Shown: positions 34,487-45,503 of the stretch, piece after piece | How positions within the stretch are numbered: position 1 is the stretch's first letter | How the letters are laid out: each line of letters starts with the position of its first letter | DNA from: Cytidiella melzeri | Taxonomy: Eukaryota > Basidiomycota > Agaricomycetes > Polyporales > Irpicaceae | NCBI GenBank assembly: GCA_022592445.1 | Contig: JABYQR010000021.1 | Location: 186,001 to 250,000 of the forward strand | Length of the DNA stretch: 64,000 nt | Reading direction: 5' to 3' | The notes under the pieces: generated by a model | The model's input: only the letters and a program-made list of their open reading frames with translations | Told to the model about the DNA's origin: nothing | The model's database searches: none | Program-made: the position numbers and the translations under genes

Positions 34487-34637
34487 GACTGCATGAATAA
34501 GCAATTGATAGATGTTTGATGTGTACCCGGAAAGGAGAACATGGCAGACTTTCTAATGAAGGGTTTACCGCACATCTTACATTCACATTCAAGGGCGATG
34601 AAGTTTCTGGAACTTGATACGGGTCAAGGGGGGGGAG

Positions 34638-35786
34638 TGTCAGATGGTGACCTGCCTGAGCCACCCAATTAGGAAAGAGGCAGGAGTTGTGAATTACCAT
34701 AACAGGTTTAAGTGCTCCTCTGGACTTACACAGACAATCCTGGTACAACGAATTCTTTATTGTTCACTATGTTGTACCAGGTTTGTGCTTCACACTTTGT
34801 ATTTGTATCATAACAATTTATCATTGACTATGTTGTACCAGTACTCAAAATAACACTCAGAGACCAGATGATGTTTTAGTGTTGTTCCTGTTGTGGATGG
34901 CCAGACTAGCCTTATTTTTGCAATTTACCTCTAGTTTTTACCTTTGAAACTAGCTTGAAACCCGGTTGCAACCTAGCTTGCAACCCTCTCTGTACATCTA
35001 TTGAGCACCCATATCACGTGGCTTAGATGCTCTACATGGTCACGTTACTTGCTGCTATGTCACACTGGCACGTGATTCAGCTTATGTAAGACCACATGGC
35101 TGCAACCACATGGCTCAGCCCATAGCTAGGGTTTGACGTCATAGATACCACTCACATGGAGTCCTATTGTTGTTTCACTATTGGTCTCTTTATGGAAGGA
35201 TGTTCTCACAGGTGTGGGAATGGAATACAATAACTGGTCTCCTTTTAGATAGATTCTCTCACGAGTAGAGGTCTTGGCAGAGTCCAGAGAATAGCTATTG
35301 TTCTCCTTTAGGTAGTCCTATTGTTCTTCGTTCACATGGCTTCTTGCAAAGCCTGCCCTTAACATGGTCTGTGCGCAGGTCCCTGAAGTCTACATATACT
35401 GCTGCATGTACGGTCCTAGCCCCCCATCTTGACCTCTTGGTCTTTACTGGGCTAGGTAAGCCACACCCTCCTGTACTATATAGCTGGTAGTACAAATACT
35501 AACTTGGTCTTTACTGGGCTAGATACTTGAACAAAGTCTGATAGCTGGCAAAAGCATTGTGCTTCACGCCTGCCACCACCTCCTTGTCAACTTCCACTTT
35601 GTGTCCCTGTTTGTCACGTCAAGCCCTGTCTCCATGTCATTAGGTCGAGAGCATTGTGTAAACCCTGGGTCCCCCACTCCCACCATAATTCAAAAATTTA
35701 TTTCTGTTTGACGAGTACATCTCCGGTCTCCTCATACCATTGAGCTACACTGACATTGTCCGTTTCTACCCCCTGCGCATTGTTTA
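34638..35786. other. copia 3' LTR followed by 5' leader or LTR of a gypsy element, border unresolved
   Basis: The sequence after the purine tract begins TGTCAGATGG, a good LTR start. No matching end could be identified. Repeated words include CTATGTTGTACCAG (twice, 34768-34845) and TGGTCTTTACTGGGCTAG (twice, 35442 and 35510). The right part must include the leader of the gypsy element that starts near 35787. Confidence 0.45.
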
Positions 35787-36187
35787 GTGCCTAAAGACAT
35801 GCACCCCCGTTTTTTGAAGAACCTCCCTACAACTGAGTTACAGCTCAAGAGGTCTCTTCCATCATCTTTCCTTGACGCTCTCGCTGAAAAGCATAAGAGC
35901 ACTCAACCTCATTGCTGGTCTGACAAAGACCTGATCACTGTCGCAAAGTATGTGTCCAAGAAGCCGCCTGTCAAAGGCATCACCCTCACCGTCCCCTCTT
36001 ACAAGGAAAACCAACAACTTTGCGCATCCGCATGAGCATACGGAGAACAAGCTGCTGAGGAGCATGACCGCACCTTAGCTGAGCAACACACCCACAAGCT
36101 CACTTTTGCAGAGCGACTAGCAAAGCTCCCTGCACCAACTCCTGCCCCAGCTGCACCCAAGCCGGTACTCATCGACTTTAAAAGTTG
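35787..36187 (+). pseudogene. gypsy leader or N-terminal ORF remnant
   Basis: An 82-codon frame (MPKDMHPRFLKNLPTTELQL) with a stop at 36033 continues downstream in the same frame as a Pro/Ala-rich segment (LPAPTPAPAAPKPVL). It resembles the N-terminal region that precedes gag in some fungal gypsy elements, but no domain was recognised. Confidence 0.4.
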
Positions 36188-36767
36188 TCACTAGTAGATT
36201 TTGTTGGCATCTTCAGGCCAAAACTCACTGCCGTCCACACTTGCCTGTCAGCTCTCACTGAGCTTAAAGACCTACTGAACCGCGCCAACCCCAACCACTG
36301 TCGCACCCTGCTCCACCTTGTCAACAAGGTTAATTGTTTCCTCAACCGAGTCAACAATCTCGCACCCATCACAGCAAACTGCAAGTGGCAGCTCCTAGAC
36401 TGGGGTTGCAAAGAAATTGGGAAATTTTCCTTTAAGCAGCTTCGTAAAAGCTATGACAAAGTCCTCGCACAACTTAACGTAGTAAATAGTGATAGCTATT
36501 TCGAGTGGATCTAGATAGTTCACAGTTTTGCCCACCACGTCGTCAGAAAGTTTGCCTTGCAATAATTGTATCCATTTCTTCAATCCTATCTCGGTCACAG
36601 ACAACCACTTTTAAGCCGACAAAGGATCTTTCTACAAGTGTGAAAACCAACCGTGCTCTAATCGGTTAAATCAGTTAGACCCAACTGAAGCTATCAAACA
36701 CAAGTATTATACAGAAACCTACCAACCACCCTCCGTAGAAAACCTTTGCCTCATCACAAAAGAAGAC

Positions 36768-38008
36768 ATGGACCCTACCCAGCACACCGCCCCTGATGCC
36801 GCCCCCAACCCCACACCCAACCTGAGAGGCCAGGATATCCTAAATATGTTTGGAATTCTGACGCAGAAATTGGTTGAACTCACCGACCAAGTGGCCACCC
36901 TAATGGCAGCACAACAAATGGCAGCTGCTGCATCCACTCACATCTCCCAGAAACAGAGTATCATGGAAAAACCGGTGTCATTCAAGGGAAAGACATCATT
37001 GGAAGCAAGGCTCTTCTGTCATGCATTCAAAGTCTAGGCCCAAAACCGGGCAAGGTGTTCTTCCAGAAAGACGCCCAAGGCCAGGTCTGACTGGAAAGTA
37101 ACGGCGCGAGGATCTTTGATCCTCACAAGCTTATCACAAGTGCCTTGTCTTTCATGCAGGAAGATGCCGCAGACTGGGCTTTCCCTCACATTGAGGAGCT
37201 GGCCAGCAGCAAACCAGTGTTTGGCAACAGCTGAGACACTTTTATCGAGGCCTTCAAGGCAAAGTTTGAGCCTATTGATGCAGTCATGGAGGCCAAGACC
37301 CAGGTTGCCGGCATGAAGCAGAGTAACAAAACATTCATCGCCCATATCTTGGAGTTTGAGACCTGGGCCCTCACACTGGCTGGAGCCAGCAGGACCTTTC
37401 CGACCGTCTCAAATCGAGCTTGAGTACGGAGTACCTTCAGCGCGTCTCTTACTTCCAGACCTGCGCCACCATTTATGATGCACTCAAGGACCAGTGCAAG
37501 GTGGTCAATGCTCAGCTTGCCGACCTCTGCAACAGTACCGGCAAAGTCATGGTGAACAGTTCTTCGGGACACGGCAAGTCCCACCAGCAAGCGTTCTGTG
37601 ATCCCAACTCCGATCAACGTGTCTTGTTTCTCCGCCTTGTTTGACGCACTCTTTGCGGGTCTGGGCAAGCAGGAGATCTTCCAGAAATGGAATAAGGAGA
37701 TGAGCAAGCAATGCTTGGTTTGTGGTTCCGAGAACCACAAGAAAAGGGACTCAAAGCACCCAGATGACCCAGTTTGCAATCACTGCAGTGGTACCAGTCA
37801 CTGGGGGTCCGTTTGCCTGAAAAGGCTCCAAGGTGTCCCTAAAGGACAAAAGGTTGCAGCCACCTCATCAACCTCGTTGACTGCTGCCACGGCAAAGCAA
37901 GACGCGTCCGATGACAAGGATGCTAAGATTGCTGCCCTCAAGGACATGCTGGAGCTTCAGAAGAAGCAAATGGACAAAATGGTAGCCAAAATCAATGCAG
38001 TTTCTTGA
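36768..38008 (+). pseudogene. gypsy gag with two zinc knuckles, frameshifted
   Basis: The gag starts MDPTQHTAPDAAPNPTPN, then a helix (LTQKLVELTDQVATLMA). Frames switch at about 37035 and 37420. The capsid core reads FMQEDAADWAFPHIEELA, DTFIEAFKAKFEPIDAVM and TFIAHILEFETWALTL. The last frame (37598-38008) has two nucleocapsid-type motifs, CLVCGSENHKKRD and CNHCSGTSHWGSVC (a full CX2CX4HX4C), and a coiled-coil tail. Several stops lie between these pieces. Confidence 0.75.
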
Positions 38009-38486
38009 AACGGACTTGTGACATAGCTGCAGCTGCAAGTCCCCCCGATACCCCGTCCTTGTCTTCTTCGTCTTCTGCCTCATCTTCTTTGTGTACAAAG
38101 TCTATCCCCTGCCTATCATCGGTCATCTCCTTGTGTACTATATTGTTGCTAGATTGGTTGTCATCTCATTTCCGTGTACATGTACTAGTTAAAGGTCTGA
38201 ATAGAAGCATTTGCGTTCCTGCTATGATTGATTCAGGAGCTACGGCTTTATTCATCAGTCACCAGTTTGTCAAAAAGCAAAAGATTATTCAGCACCCGCT
38301 TGAAAGGGTCATTTCTTTGCATAATATTGACAGAACTAAGAATAAAGCTGGCAGATTAACACACTTTGTTTGTCTCACACTTACAGTCAGAGACCATACA
38401 GAAAAGGCAGAGTTTCTTGTCACAGACTTAGGTCCAGAAGACATCATCCTTGGGCTACCATGGCTCAAGCGTGTAAATCCTACCGT
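38005..38486 (+). CDS. gypsy retroviral-type aspartic protease, truncated by an LTR insertion
   Basis: The frame is open from 38005 and includes MIDSGATALFISHQFV, the DSGA active site of retropepsins, then KAEFLVTDLGPEDIILGLPW, where IILGLPWL is the conserved flap and C-terminal loop. It reads WLKRVNPTV immediately before the LTR inserts at 38487. The frame continues into the LTR to 38526 only by chance. In the element the protease is part of a Gag-Pol polyprotein. Confidence 0.8.
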
Positions 38487-40337
38487 TGAGACACTGAGTC
38501 ACGCTTCAAACCAAGTACAACCTTAAAGACAACACAACCAACCACGAAGTGGCAATAGAAGTGTAAAGGTGTGGAAGTGCGGAAGTGTTAAAGTGTGTGA
38601 GGTGGTCTAAGAGTCCAAGTTTTACCTGTGCTAAAAGAGCGACAAGGTTTTTGTGATGTAGTTTATATGAAGGGAGCTAGACGGGCAACTACCACGCGTA
38701 TCGCAGGTAAAAGGCAAGTCGGCGCGGTGAAAGCGAAGGAGTTATGGCGCGGCTCAAAGAGAACGCGCGGGAGATGTCGCGACTTGTATGAAAACGGCGC
38801 GCGGAGAGACGCAGAAGATAAACGCAGGCGCAATATGAATCTCGAACACAAAACGCGGTCGCTGGTGAAGATGAAAGTAATCGCTGTAAAACGTGGGCGC
38901 AGTGAAAGTGAACGCAGTAAACTCGACGCAGTGAAGGTGAAACGCAGACGCAGTGACGCAGTAAAATAACGCAGTTAAGAAGCAAACACAGTTTAACAAA
39001 ACTAAAAGGAACCGTAAGAGAAAGACAAGCTAATGGAGCGCGAGTTGCAGCGTAAGGCTATGTGAGGCCGCAGTCAATTTGACTCGATAGACTGCGCGCA
39101 GGGGCGGTAGTGTAGAACAACACTTCCAGAGCGGTAATGCGTATTGCAAGCGAATGTGTGGCCAACAACAACGTTGGTAGAGCTGGTAAGATTGAACTGC
39201 ACTAGTTCGCACTCGTGGTCCTTGCCTTCAAAGTCTGGTGACAGCCAACAATCTGGGTGCGGCGCTCGCGGGCAATCGCAGTCGAGCGGGACGAAAGGTC
39301 CTGAACGCAGGGAAATTGGGTGGTTGCTCTGAGTGTCGCAATAGGAGCAGTTATCAAGCGAGTCCGCGACGGATGTGACGGACAACGCTGGCAAGGGTGA
39401 TTTAGAAGTAGATCTCTCAGGGGAGACCGTAGGCGCTGCTGAGGGTTCTGGCGGCGGCGTGGGCGCGGGGATGATGGGGTAACAGCGTAGAACCCCGCGC
39501 GGGCGCGGGCGGTAAGGGCAGCGACTGTCTGGTAAGTGGGGAACTGTGGGACAATAACGGCAAACGCGAGACGGGTTGTCGTTGGTAGACGCAGCGGACA
39601 TAAACGTGGAGGAAGTTGCAGTGAGGCAACACAGAAGAAGCTACAGCTATTGGCGCAAAGAGACTCCCTCGACGCGAGCGCAAAGCGTAAAGTGAACTCT
39701 GGAAACTGGGGTGGGGATTGATTGATTTCTACGCAGTACAGGCAACACCTTTTTATATACCCTAAGGACCCTCTCCTAAACCTTTTCTTCTATGTCCTAA
39801 ACCCAAACGTGAGAGCAAGGAAACATGGTGGCAGAATACTTCCGTCTGCGGAGGCAAAAAGTCCAGCAAGTCGACGCCCGGCAGGACACAGCGTTGGTCG
39901 ACGCGGAGAAGCGGCACACGCCCTTGCGCTGAAGAGGCGCCAACCGTTGCAAGCAGGTAATGAGGCGCCGTCCAGGAGTTGCACAGCGTGGTGTGATAGG
40001 AGTCTTCCTGAAACGGGGTTCGCGAGTCAAGCTTCTTCTACCGTTGGTCCGACCCGCGTCTGAAACACTTAGTGGCTGGCCGGCCCATGCTCTGATGCAA
40101 AAGGGGGCGTGTCTGTGAGTCAGAGTTTGGTGCGATTCCTCGGCCACGGATGTTTCCAGCACGTTGCTGCTCCTTGTCAAGTCCTCGGATCCTTGGCGAA
40201 CTCCTCGTGACCTTGGTGAACTCCTCGTGCCCGTGATGCTGGGAAAGTGGAGGGATTTGCTGCTCAGGATAACGCGGGCCGCGCAAATGGCGGGCTGCTG
40301 CCAAGTCTCCGCGCCTAGCCAATTTCCGGGCGTATCA
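38487..40337 (-). mobile_element. solo LTR of the 1.85 kb gypsy family, copy 2
   Basis: It is 1851 bp, against 1852 bp for the complete copy at 57908-59759. Read on the minus strand it runs TGATACG...TGTCTCA. Plus-strand flanks are CCGT (38483-38486) and CTGT (40338-40341), a likely 4-bp target duplication with one mutation; joining the flanks restores the gypsy frame from NPTV into NWEKGEM. No internal gag-pol lies between, so it is a recombined solo LTR. A TATATAAAAAGG box lies at 39748-39759 on the minus strand. Confidence 0.9.
39074..39601 (-). CDS. LTR leader ORF, 175 residues, intact copy
   Basis: It is the same length and organisation as the ORF at 58646-59173, with MSAASTNDNPSRVCRYCPTV at the start and a conserved ending SGSVVLHYRPCAQSIESN. 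It contains CX2C pairs (CRYC, CSYC), a DCDCPRAPHPDC cluster and a Pro/Ser-rich middle. It lies downstream of the LTR TATA box. It differs from the other intact copy at many residues, so coding constraint is not proven. Confidence 0.45.
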   Translation of the reverse strand: MSAASTNDNPSRVCRYCPTVPHLPDSRCPYRPRPRGVLRCYPIIPAPTPPPEPSAAPTVSPERSTSKSPLPALSVTSVADSLDNCSYCDTQSNHPISLRSGPFVPLDCDCPRAPHPDCWLSPDFEGKDHECELVQFNLTSSTNVVVGHTFACNTHYRSGSVVLHYRPCAQSIESN

Positions 40338-40836
40338 CTGTTAACTGGGAAAAAGGAGAAATGACAATTCCGAGCAGCTCAAAGAATCTCCTGACAAACC
40401 TTTCCAGAAAGTTGACAGTAATTGCAAAGAACATAGACAGTGGGTCAAAGCCGGTATTATCCAAGACACCACTGACGAAGTCTGGTGTATGGCCGGCTTC
40501 ACCTACTCTACCAATCTTGCTGCCAAAGCAAACAAAGCTAAAGCTCATCGCTCCTTCAAAGACATTGTTCCATCAGAGTATCACAAACACGCCAAAGTCT
40601 TCTCTGAGGAAGAGTCTAATTGGCTACCCCAGCATCAACCCTGGGAACATTTGATTGATCTCAAACCAGACACTCCTGAGACCATCAAATCAAAAGTTTA
40701 TCCTATGCCCCTGAATGAGCAAGCCAAGCTTGACAAATTCATCCAGGAAAACCTAGCAAAAGGTTACATCACACCTTCCAAGTCTCTGATGGCTTCTCCA
40801 GTCTTCTTCATCAAAAAGAAGGACAACAAGCTCTGA
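40338..40836 (+). pseudogene. start of gypsy reverse transcriptase, frameshifted and truncated
   Basis: The protease-RT linker resumes after the LTR (NWEKGEM). One frame shift later (40489-40836) the segment reads IVPSEYHKHAKVFSEEESNW, PWEHLIDLKPDTPETIKSKV, YPMPLNEQAKLDKFIQENL and GYITPSKSLMASPVFFIKKK, the classic N-terminal part of a gypsy RT. A stop follows DNKL and recognisable homology ends near 40870. The YXDD active site is absent. Confidence 0.85.
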
Positions 40837-40870
40837 CTTATTCATGGCAGAGCAGAAGGTTGTGCAGGCG

Positions 40871-41175
40871 TGAGAATTTCTCAGTGATTCAAATACTGAT
40901 GAAGTTATCAAAGCTCAAGCACGCAAAGCTATCCAAGAGTTCTGTAACATGTGAATTTGAGTCTTTCTCTCTAGTAGGTAATAAATATACCCAAATTGGT
41001 TTTCATTCATCTTGCCCTTACACATCACTTTCATTTGACCACCTTTGCAAACCATTTCCACAGTTGTTACTTGTTACTCTAATGTCAGGATATTAATCAC
41101 GTATATAAGTAATTTATTCCCACAGTCATTACTTGTTTCTCCATTGTTAGGAATCTTATCACATATATAATTAAT
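40871..41175. other. AT-rich spacer with a diverged direct repeat
   Basis: Two ~60-bp units (about 41056-41113 and 41122-41178) share CACAGT..TTACTTGTT..CT..A, then GGA and ATCACRTATATAA. They sit just downstream of the Harbinger transposase stop and may be its subterminal or 3' region. Confidence 0.5.
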
Positions 41176-42728
41176 CTATGCAGGAAACAATCTGTCTAGC
41201 ATTTCATTACAAAATGCGAGGCCTTCAAGACGCAATGTGGTATTGTTCTCTCCATCAGGAATATTAGGCTCTTCATCTCCCACCAAGTTTCCCCCATAAG
41301 CTGGCAACACCTGATCTTCTTCTGGTAAGTCATCAGGAGAGTAGTCTCCAATGACTTCTTGATGATCTCCAATGTCAATGCATACATTGTGAATGATCAT
41401 CAATGCTTCGATGACTTGGTAAACATCGTCAATTTTTTGTGGTGTTGACAGCAGCTTTAGTGCTGGAAATTGGCCCTTGAGCATACCAAATGCATGTTCA
41501 ACATATATGTGTTTGTTGGATAGGTTCTTGTTGAACTGTCGTCTACGAACTTTCTCATTTCCACCTGCTTGCTGAATTTCAGGCTCATTAAATGGTTGCA
41601 ACACAAACAGGCTAGATGGATAGCCTATTTTGGACCTTTTATATGCATACAGCAGCCAGCTCAGGAGAGACTGATACTAACCTTTGTCTGCCAGCAGGTA
41701 TTCACCAGGTTGGAATAAGAGATGTTGCTGCATCCAAACATATGATCTCTTCCAGATTGTAACATCTGCTACCAATCCTGGCCAACCACCCTCAAAAGCC
41801 ATGAACCTTTTTTGGTGGTCTACAATAGCCTGAATATTAACCTTGCAACACATTAGGATATATGTTCAATATACAAATCAAAAATCATACCACAGGAAAC
41901 TTTTTGCGAGATAAATACAACACTCCTTGTTGGTGTGGCATACTGCTTAGCTGTATTAGGCTTCCATCAACAACACCAATGCATTGATTAAACACATTTT
42001 CACCAAAATGCTCCTTTGACTCTGCATGTCGTGCATTATCTCCCCATACTAGTGTGTCTGGATCTAACTCTCGAAGGGCTCAGGTGACCCGCCTGAATAG
42101 AATAGCTACTGGTGTATAACTTTAAGCCCCTAATAGCTGAGTCACATACCGGCAGAACACATAAACAGTACCTTTGCCAAGGCCCATATGGTGTGCTACA
42201 GACTGTGCATTGGAACCAAGCTGGCCATACCGCATGAGGAAGCAGCCTAGCTGGTAACAGACAGGATGCTGCAGCTTTCTTCCAGATGATTGGAAGAGAT
42301 TATTTTCCTCTAGACGTCTAACAAGAAAATCAAAGGTTGTGCGGCTAACACTAGGTTGTTATATATGAGAATTTTTGATAATGGATTTTCAAATGTATGA
42401 TTTACCAAAATTCATGACAGAAATCTGTGTCAGGCCTGGACAGAGCTTTGTTGAAGAAATCATGACATTTTTCAAGCTGGTCGTATGGTCCTCGAGGGCC
42501 TCTGGCGTTCTGCAGGTGGGCAATTGCAAGGATGTCTATTCCTAGGTGGCGCAAGAAAGTTGTCACTTCAACTGGAATGTCATCAAGTGTATCATCTGGC
42601 ACAAGACTGTCTATAAGTGCCTCAACATCAATTTCATCCTCGAGTGAGCTTGCAAGAAACTGAAGGTTGGCACTGTGGGCACAGAGAAGAGCTTGAAGTT
42701 GAGTTTGAGAGATAATTTGAGAACTCAT
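41176..42728 (-). pseudogene. PIF/Harbinger (DDE_Tnp_4) transposase with one nonsense codon
   Basis: Five exons on the minus strand join in frame: 42728-42406, 42350-42150, 42092-41891, 41841-41682 and 41624-41176, with 49-57 nt GT-AG introns. They encode about 444 residues. The DDE triad is visible: GVVDGSLIQL (first Asp), LLADKGYP (second Asp, spanning the last intron) and EHAFGMLKGQFPALKLL (Glu). The N-terminal exon 1 (MSSQIISQTQLQALLCAHSA) is followed by a helix-turn-helix-like region (QLGCFLMRYGQLGSNAQSVA). An in-frame TGA at 42082-42080, between RVT and ALRELDP, probably replaced CGA. Harbinger elements also need a Myb-like partner, and none was seen. Terminal inverted repeats were not identified. 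Confidence 0.85.
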
Positions 42729-43386
42729 AGCAGCAAGGGAAGTTGAAGACTGCTGGTAATGACAACTTGAGAGGATGTGTTCACTTGAACAGGGATGTTA
42801 GCTGTAAGGACCTAGTACATACAATTATGAATTAATCCAGATGCTAAAAGAGAGCACAATGAGAATTTAAAATGTACCTAGAACACAAAATGTAAGATTA
42901 ACTAGGTGCAATGGCATATGAGCATAAAGCATAATGCTAGAGTTGAAGGGGGGACACTCACTTCAGGTGTGATAAAGAGAGTATGATGGAGGAGTTGGAA
43001 ACAGGGGTGAAAGGGCTATATGGCAACAAGGCAGTGTCCATGTGGTAAAACAAAAGATGTGACCATAAACAAAGGGGTCACAAGAGACAAGAAAAGCTTT
43101 CAATAGGGGTGAAGTTCATGAGTAGGGCCACAAAAGTCCATTACACCTACTTTAGACCTAAAAACACTCGGTTGGCTCATAATTTTAGGGTCCAAGAAAT
43201 TACATTAGTGGCTGCATTCATCCTAAGTGGCCTGATACTGGTTTTAACCTAAAAAATATGTACGCAAAAAACACTTAGATTTCTCAGCCCTGCTGCTACC
43301 CAACTGAGCATTTTTTGGGCCTTAGGTCTAGGGTCATGGCGTTAGCTGTAAAATGAACATGACAGTATATGGGAAGCTGTGTTATG
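42729..43386. other. AT-rich region upstream of the Harbinger transposase
   Basis: No gene was recognised. It may contain the promoter and the 5' end of the Harbinger element. The border with the solo LTR at 43387 is sharp. Confidence 0.45.
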
Positions 43387-44050
43387 TGTAACAGTTAAGG
43401 TTACTACTCACCAGATAAGTTGATAAACTTGGGGAGATAGTGTGAGATAGAGAGTTAGAGTGGTGGTGAGCGAAGTACTGGTGGGTACTGAGTAGTCCTG
43501 GTTCAACAGAGTGGATAAGACTGAGGGGATATGCCCTCAGGAGTGCCTCTATATATACATGAAGGGGAGGACCCCAGGTACTACCCTAAGACCCCTCATA
43601 CCTACATGAGTAAGCAAAGTAATCTACCTTACAAAGCATGCCCTATGCCCTAGTGGTGCCACTTCAATAATCAACCAATAGCAATTGTCCCAATGACCTG
43701 ACCCCATGACCCAGCTCCAAGGCTAGACTTGTTCTAAACTATGACATCATAGTTCCAGCATGTTCCACAAGGTTGCAGAGAGTTCTATCATATGATACAC
43801 AGATAAGGAAAGGAGCACATCAGCGCATCAGAGACAGGAGGCGCATCAGCGCATCAATTGATAGGCACTGAGAATAAGCGCCGGAATAAGCGCCTGATAA
43901 GCGCCAGATAGGCGCTAGATAAGCGCTGGATAAGCACCTTAATAGACGCCAGATAAGCGCTGGATAAGCGCCTGATAAGTGGTTATATATTCCCAATAAT
44001 ACCATTGCCTGGTAAGGCAAGTCTTGTAGAAACATTGAAAATCTGTGACA
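43387..44050 (-). mobile_element. solo LTR, 664 bp, same family as 62025-62702
   Basis: It is the reverse complement of 62025-62702 with some divergence (TGTCAC...TGTTACA ends). Flanks are TTATG (43382-43386) and TCATG (44051-44055), a probable 5-bp target duplication with one change. Positions 43840-43985 hold tandem units of AAGCGCC/GGCGCTT type that can fold on themselves. Confidence 0.85.
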
Positions 44051-45503
44051 TCATGGAACAACAAAAAGCCCTTGGGGGAAATCATGGGCATCTACAGCAG
44101 AGAGGAGCACAAAGTGAACAACATTCATGAATCATATGCATGGTGCTACAGTACAATAGTTAACTTTGTCTATACTCCTGAGAGTCCCAACAGCCAGTTT
44201 GGCATAGCGGCGGGATGGCCAGCGGAGAGGGCGCACGTCCGAGATCTCTGCTGATTCTCGGCATGCCCCTGGAAACGCTACCAAAGGTGGCGACAAACTC
44301 AACGAACCAGCGACCTGACGAACCACCTAAGAATTGACCACGCCTGAGCACCTATCCGTCCCGCTATTAAAGCCTCATCAGAGGGCATCAAACGACCCTG
44401 TGCCAGGCCATATCTGAGTCAGATCTGCGAGTTTTCCTCACCCATCTATAAACCGTTCAAGAATTAACTCAAAAATCTTAGATCATCAGTCCCTGCCGAG
44501 CCATTGTGCTCCCGCCCTCGCGCTCACCATCATCTCCCATCAATCACGCGCGGATTATCTCCGGCAATGTCCCCGCTCCCGCGCTCGCTGTCTACAACGA
44601 TGAGCGCTGTATAGTATAATTCCATGGCTTCCCCTTCGATTTACTTCATTCTTTTTGGTGTTATAGGGTAATCAAGTGTGTAGAATACGATTATGAAGTC
44701 CGTTTGTATTTAGTTTTGAGAGATCTCTCATTGTAGCCAGATCTGTAGTGGCCACAGGGGTGTCTGGCCCTCTGTATATACATGTACTGTTCCTAACGTC
44801 TAGTGGCTTCTTTCAATTAACTTTGAATACATATGCAAAGAATTGGTGAAGAAACCATGTTATTTGAGACAAAGGAGAAGATGCTATGCATTGAACATGG
44901 TGGAGAGTAGAGATGGGTGGCCACACATGGGATCATCTTGTAGAATAAATTGCACACACAATTGAAAGTGTTTTCCTATGTATATAGACGTAAAATAATG
45001 TGCCCGATTGGCGGAATAGCGGCTGGGCCGATTGTAGTGCACCTGCTCCCCTCCTGCCTCCCAAAAGGCACAAAGCGCCCTCCCACCGTGTAACCATTGA
45101 GCGCGGGCTTGGCGCACCTATCCAGTCGTGTAGAGCACCCTGAGAAGCAATAGTACAAGGTAATACATTTCCCCCGCTGCCAAATCCGACACTTCTAAGA
45201 TGCTGCAAAGGTGAGAAAAGGCGAAATTGACATGCTCCCAAGCACATATCTGCCTGTAGAGGTCCCTACAGGCTGGGGGACTGTAGAATTCATTCAGAAT
45301 AATGGTTAACATACATGATTCAGTATGTACATTATTTTATTTGAAGGGGATTGAAGCAATAGCGACGTACAATTAGCGCAGATTTTCAGCTCAAATTCAC
45401 TCATTATCACGACATGGGTGTTGCGTTTGCAAAGTATTAGTTTTCATTAGGGCTTTATTGTAGGAAGACACAACACAAATGAAGTAAGACAGTGATTGGG
45501 CAT
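44051..45503. other. region without recognised genes, left flank of the second Plavaka locus
   Basis: Only short frames without family resemblance occur. A GC-rich part around 44190-44340 and 44480-44600 alternates with AT-rich DNA. It may include the end of the Plavaka-type element, but no terminal repeat was recognised. Confidence 0.45.

Larger units (their letters stand above)
28960..34637 (+). mobile_element. decayed Ty1/copia retrotransposon with internal insertions
   Basis: Integrase, post-integrase, RT and RNase H homology occur in the right order on the plus strand but in short pieces with many stops and shifts. Two non-homologous blocks interrupt it: 29440-31440, which includes a ~142-bp tandem repeat, and an LTR-like block at about 33370-34140. 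A purine tract at 34627-34637 marks the 3' end of the internal region. It is more eroded than the copia element at 1324 and belongs to a different subfamily. Confidence 0.8.
35787..40870 (+). mobile_element. truncated Ty3/gypsy retrotransposon, split by a solo LTR
   Basis: Gag, nucleocapsid zinc knuckles, aspartic protease and the first part of reverse transcriptase are in order on the plus strand. The protease-RT spacer is cut at 38487 by a 1851-bp LTR of another gypsy family, after which the same coding sequence resumes at 40338. Homology ends near 40860 within the early RT domain, so the rest of Pol and the 3' LTR are lost. Confidence 0.85.
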
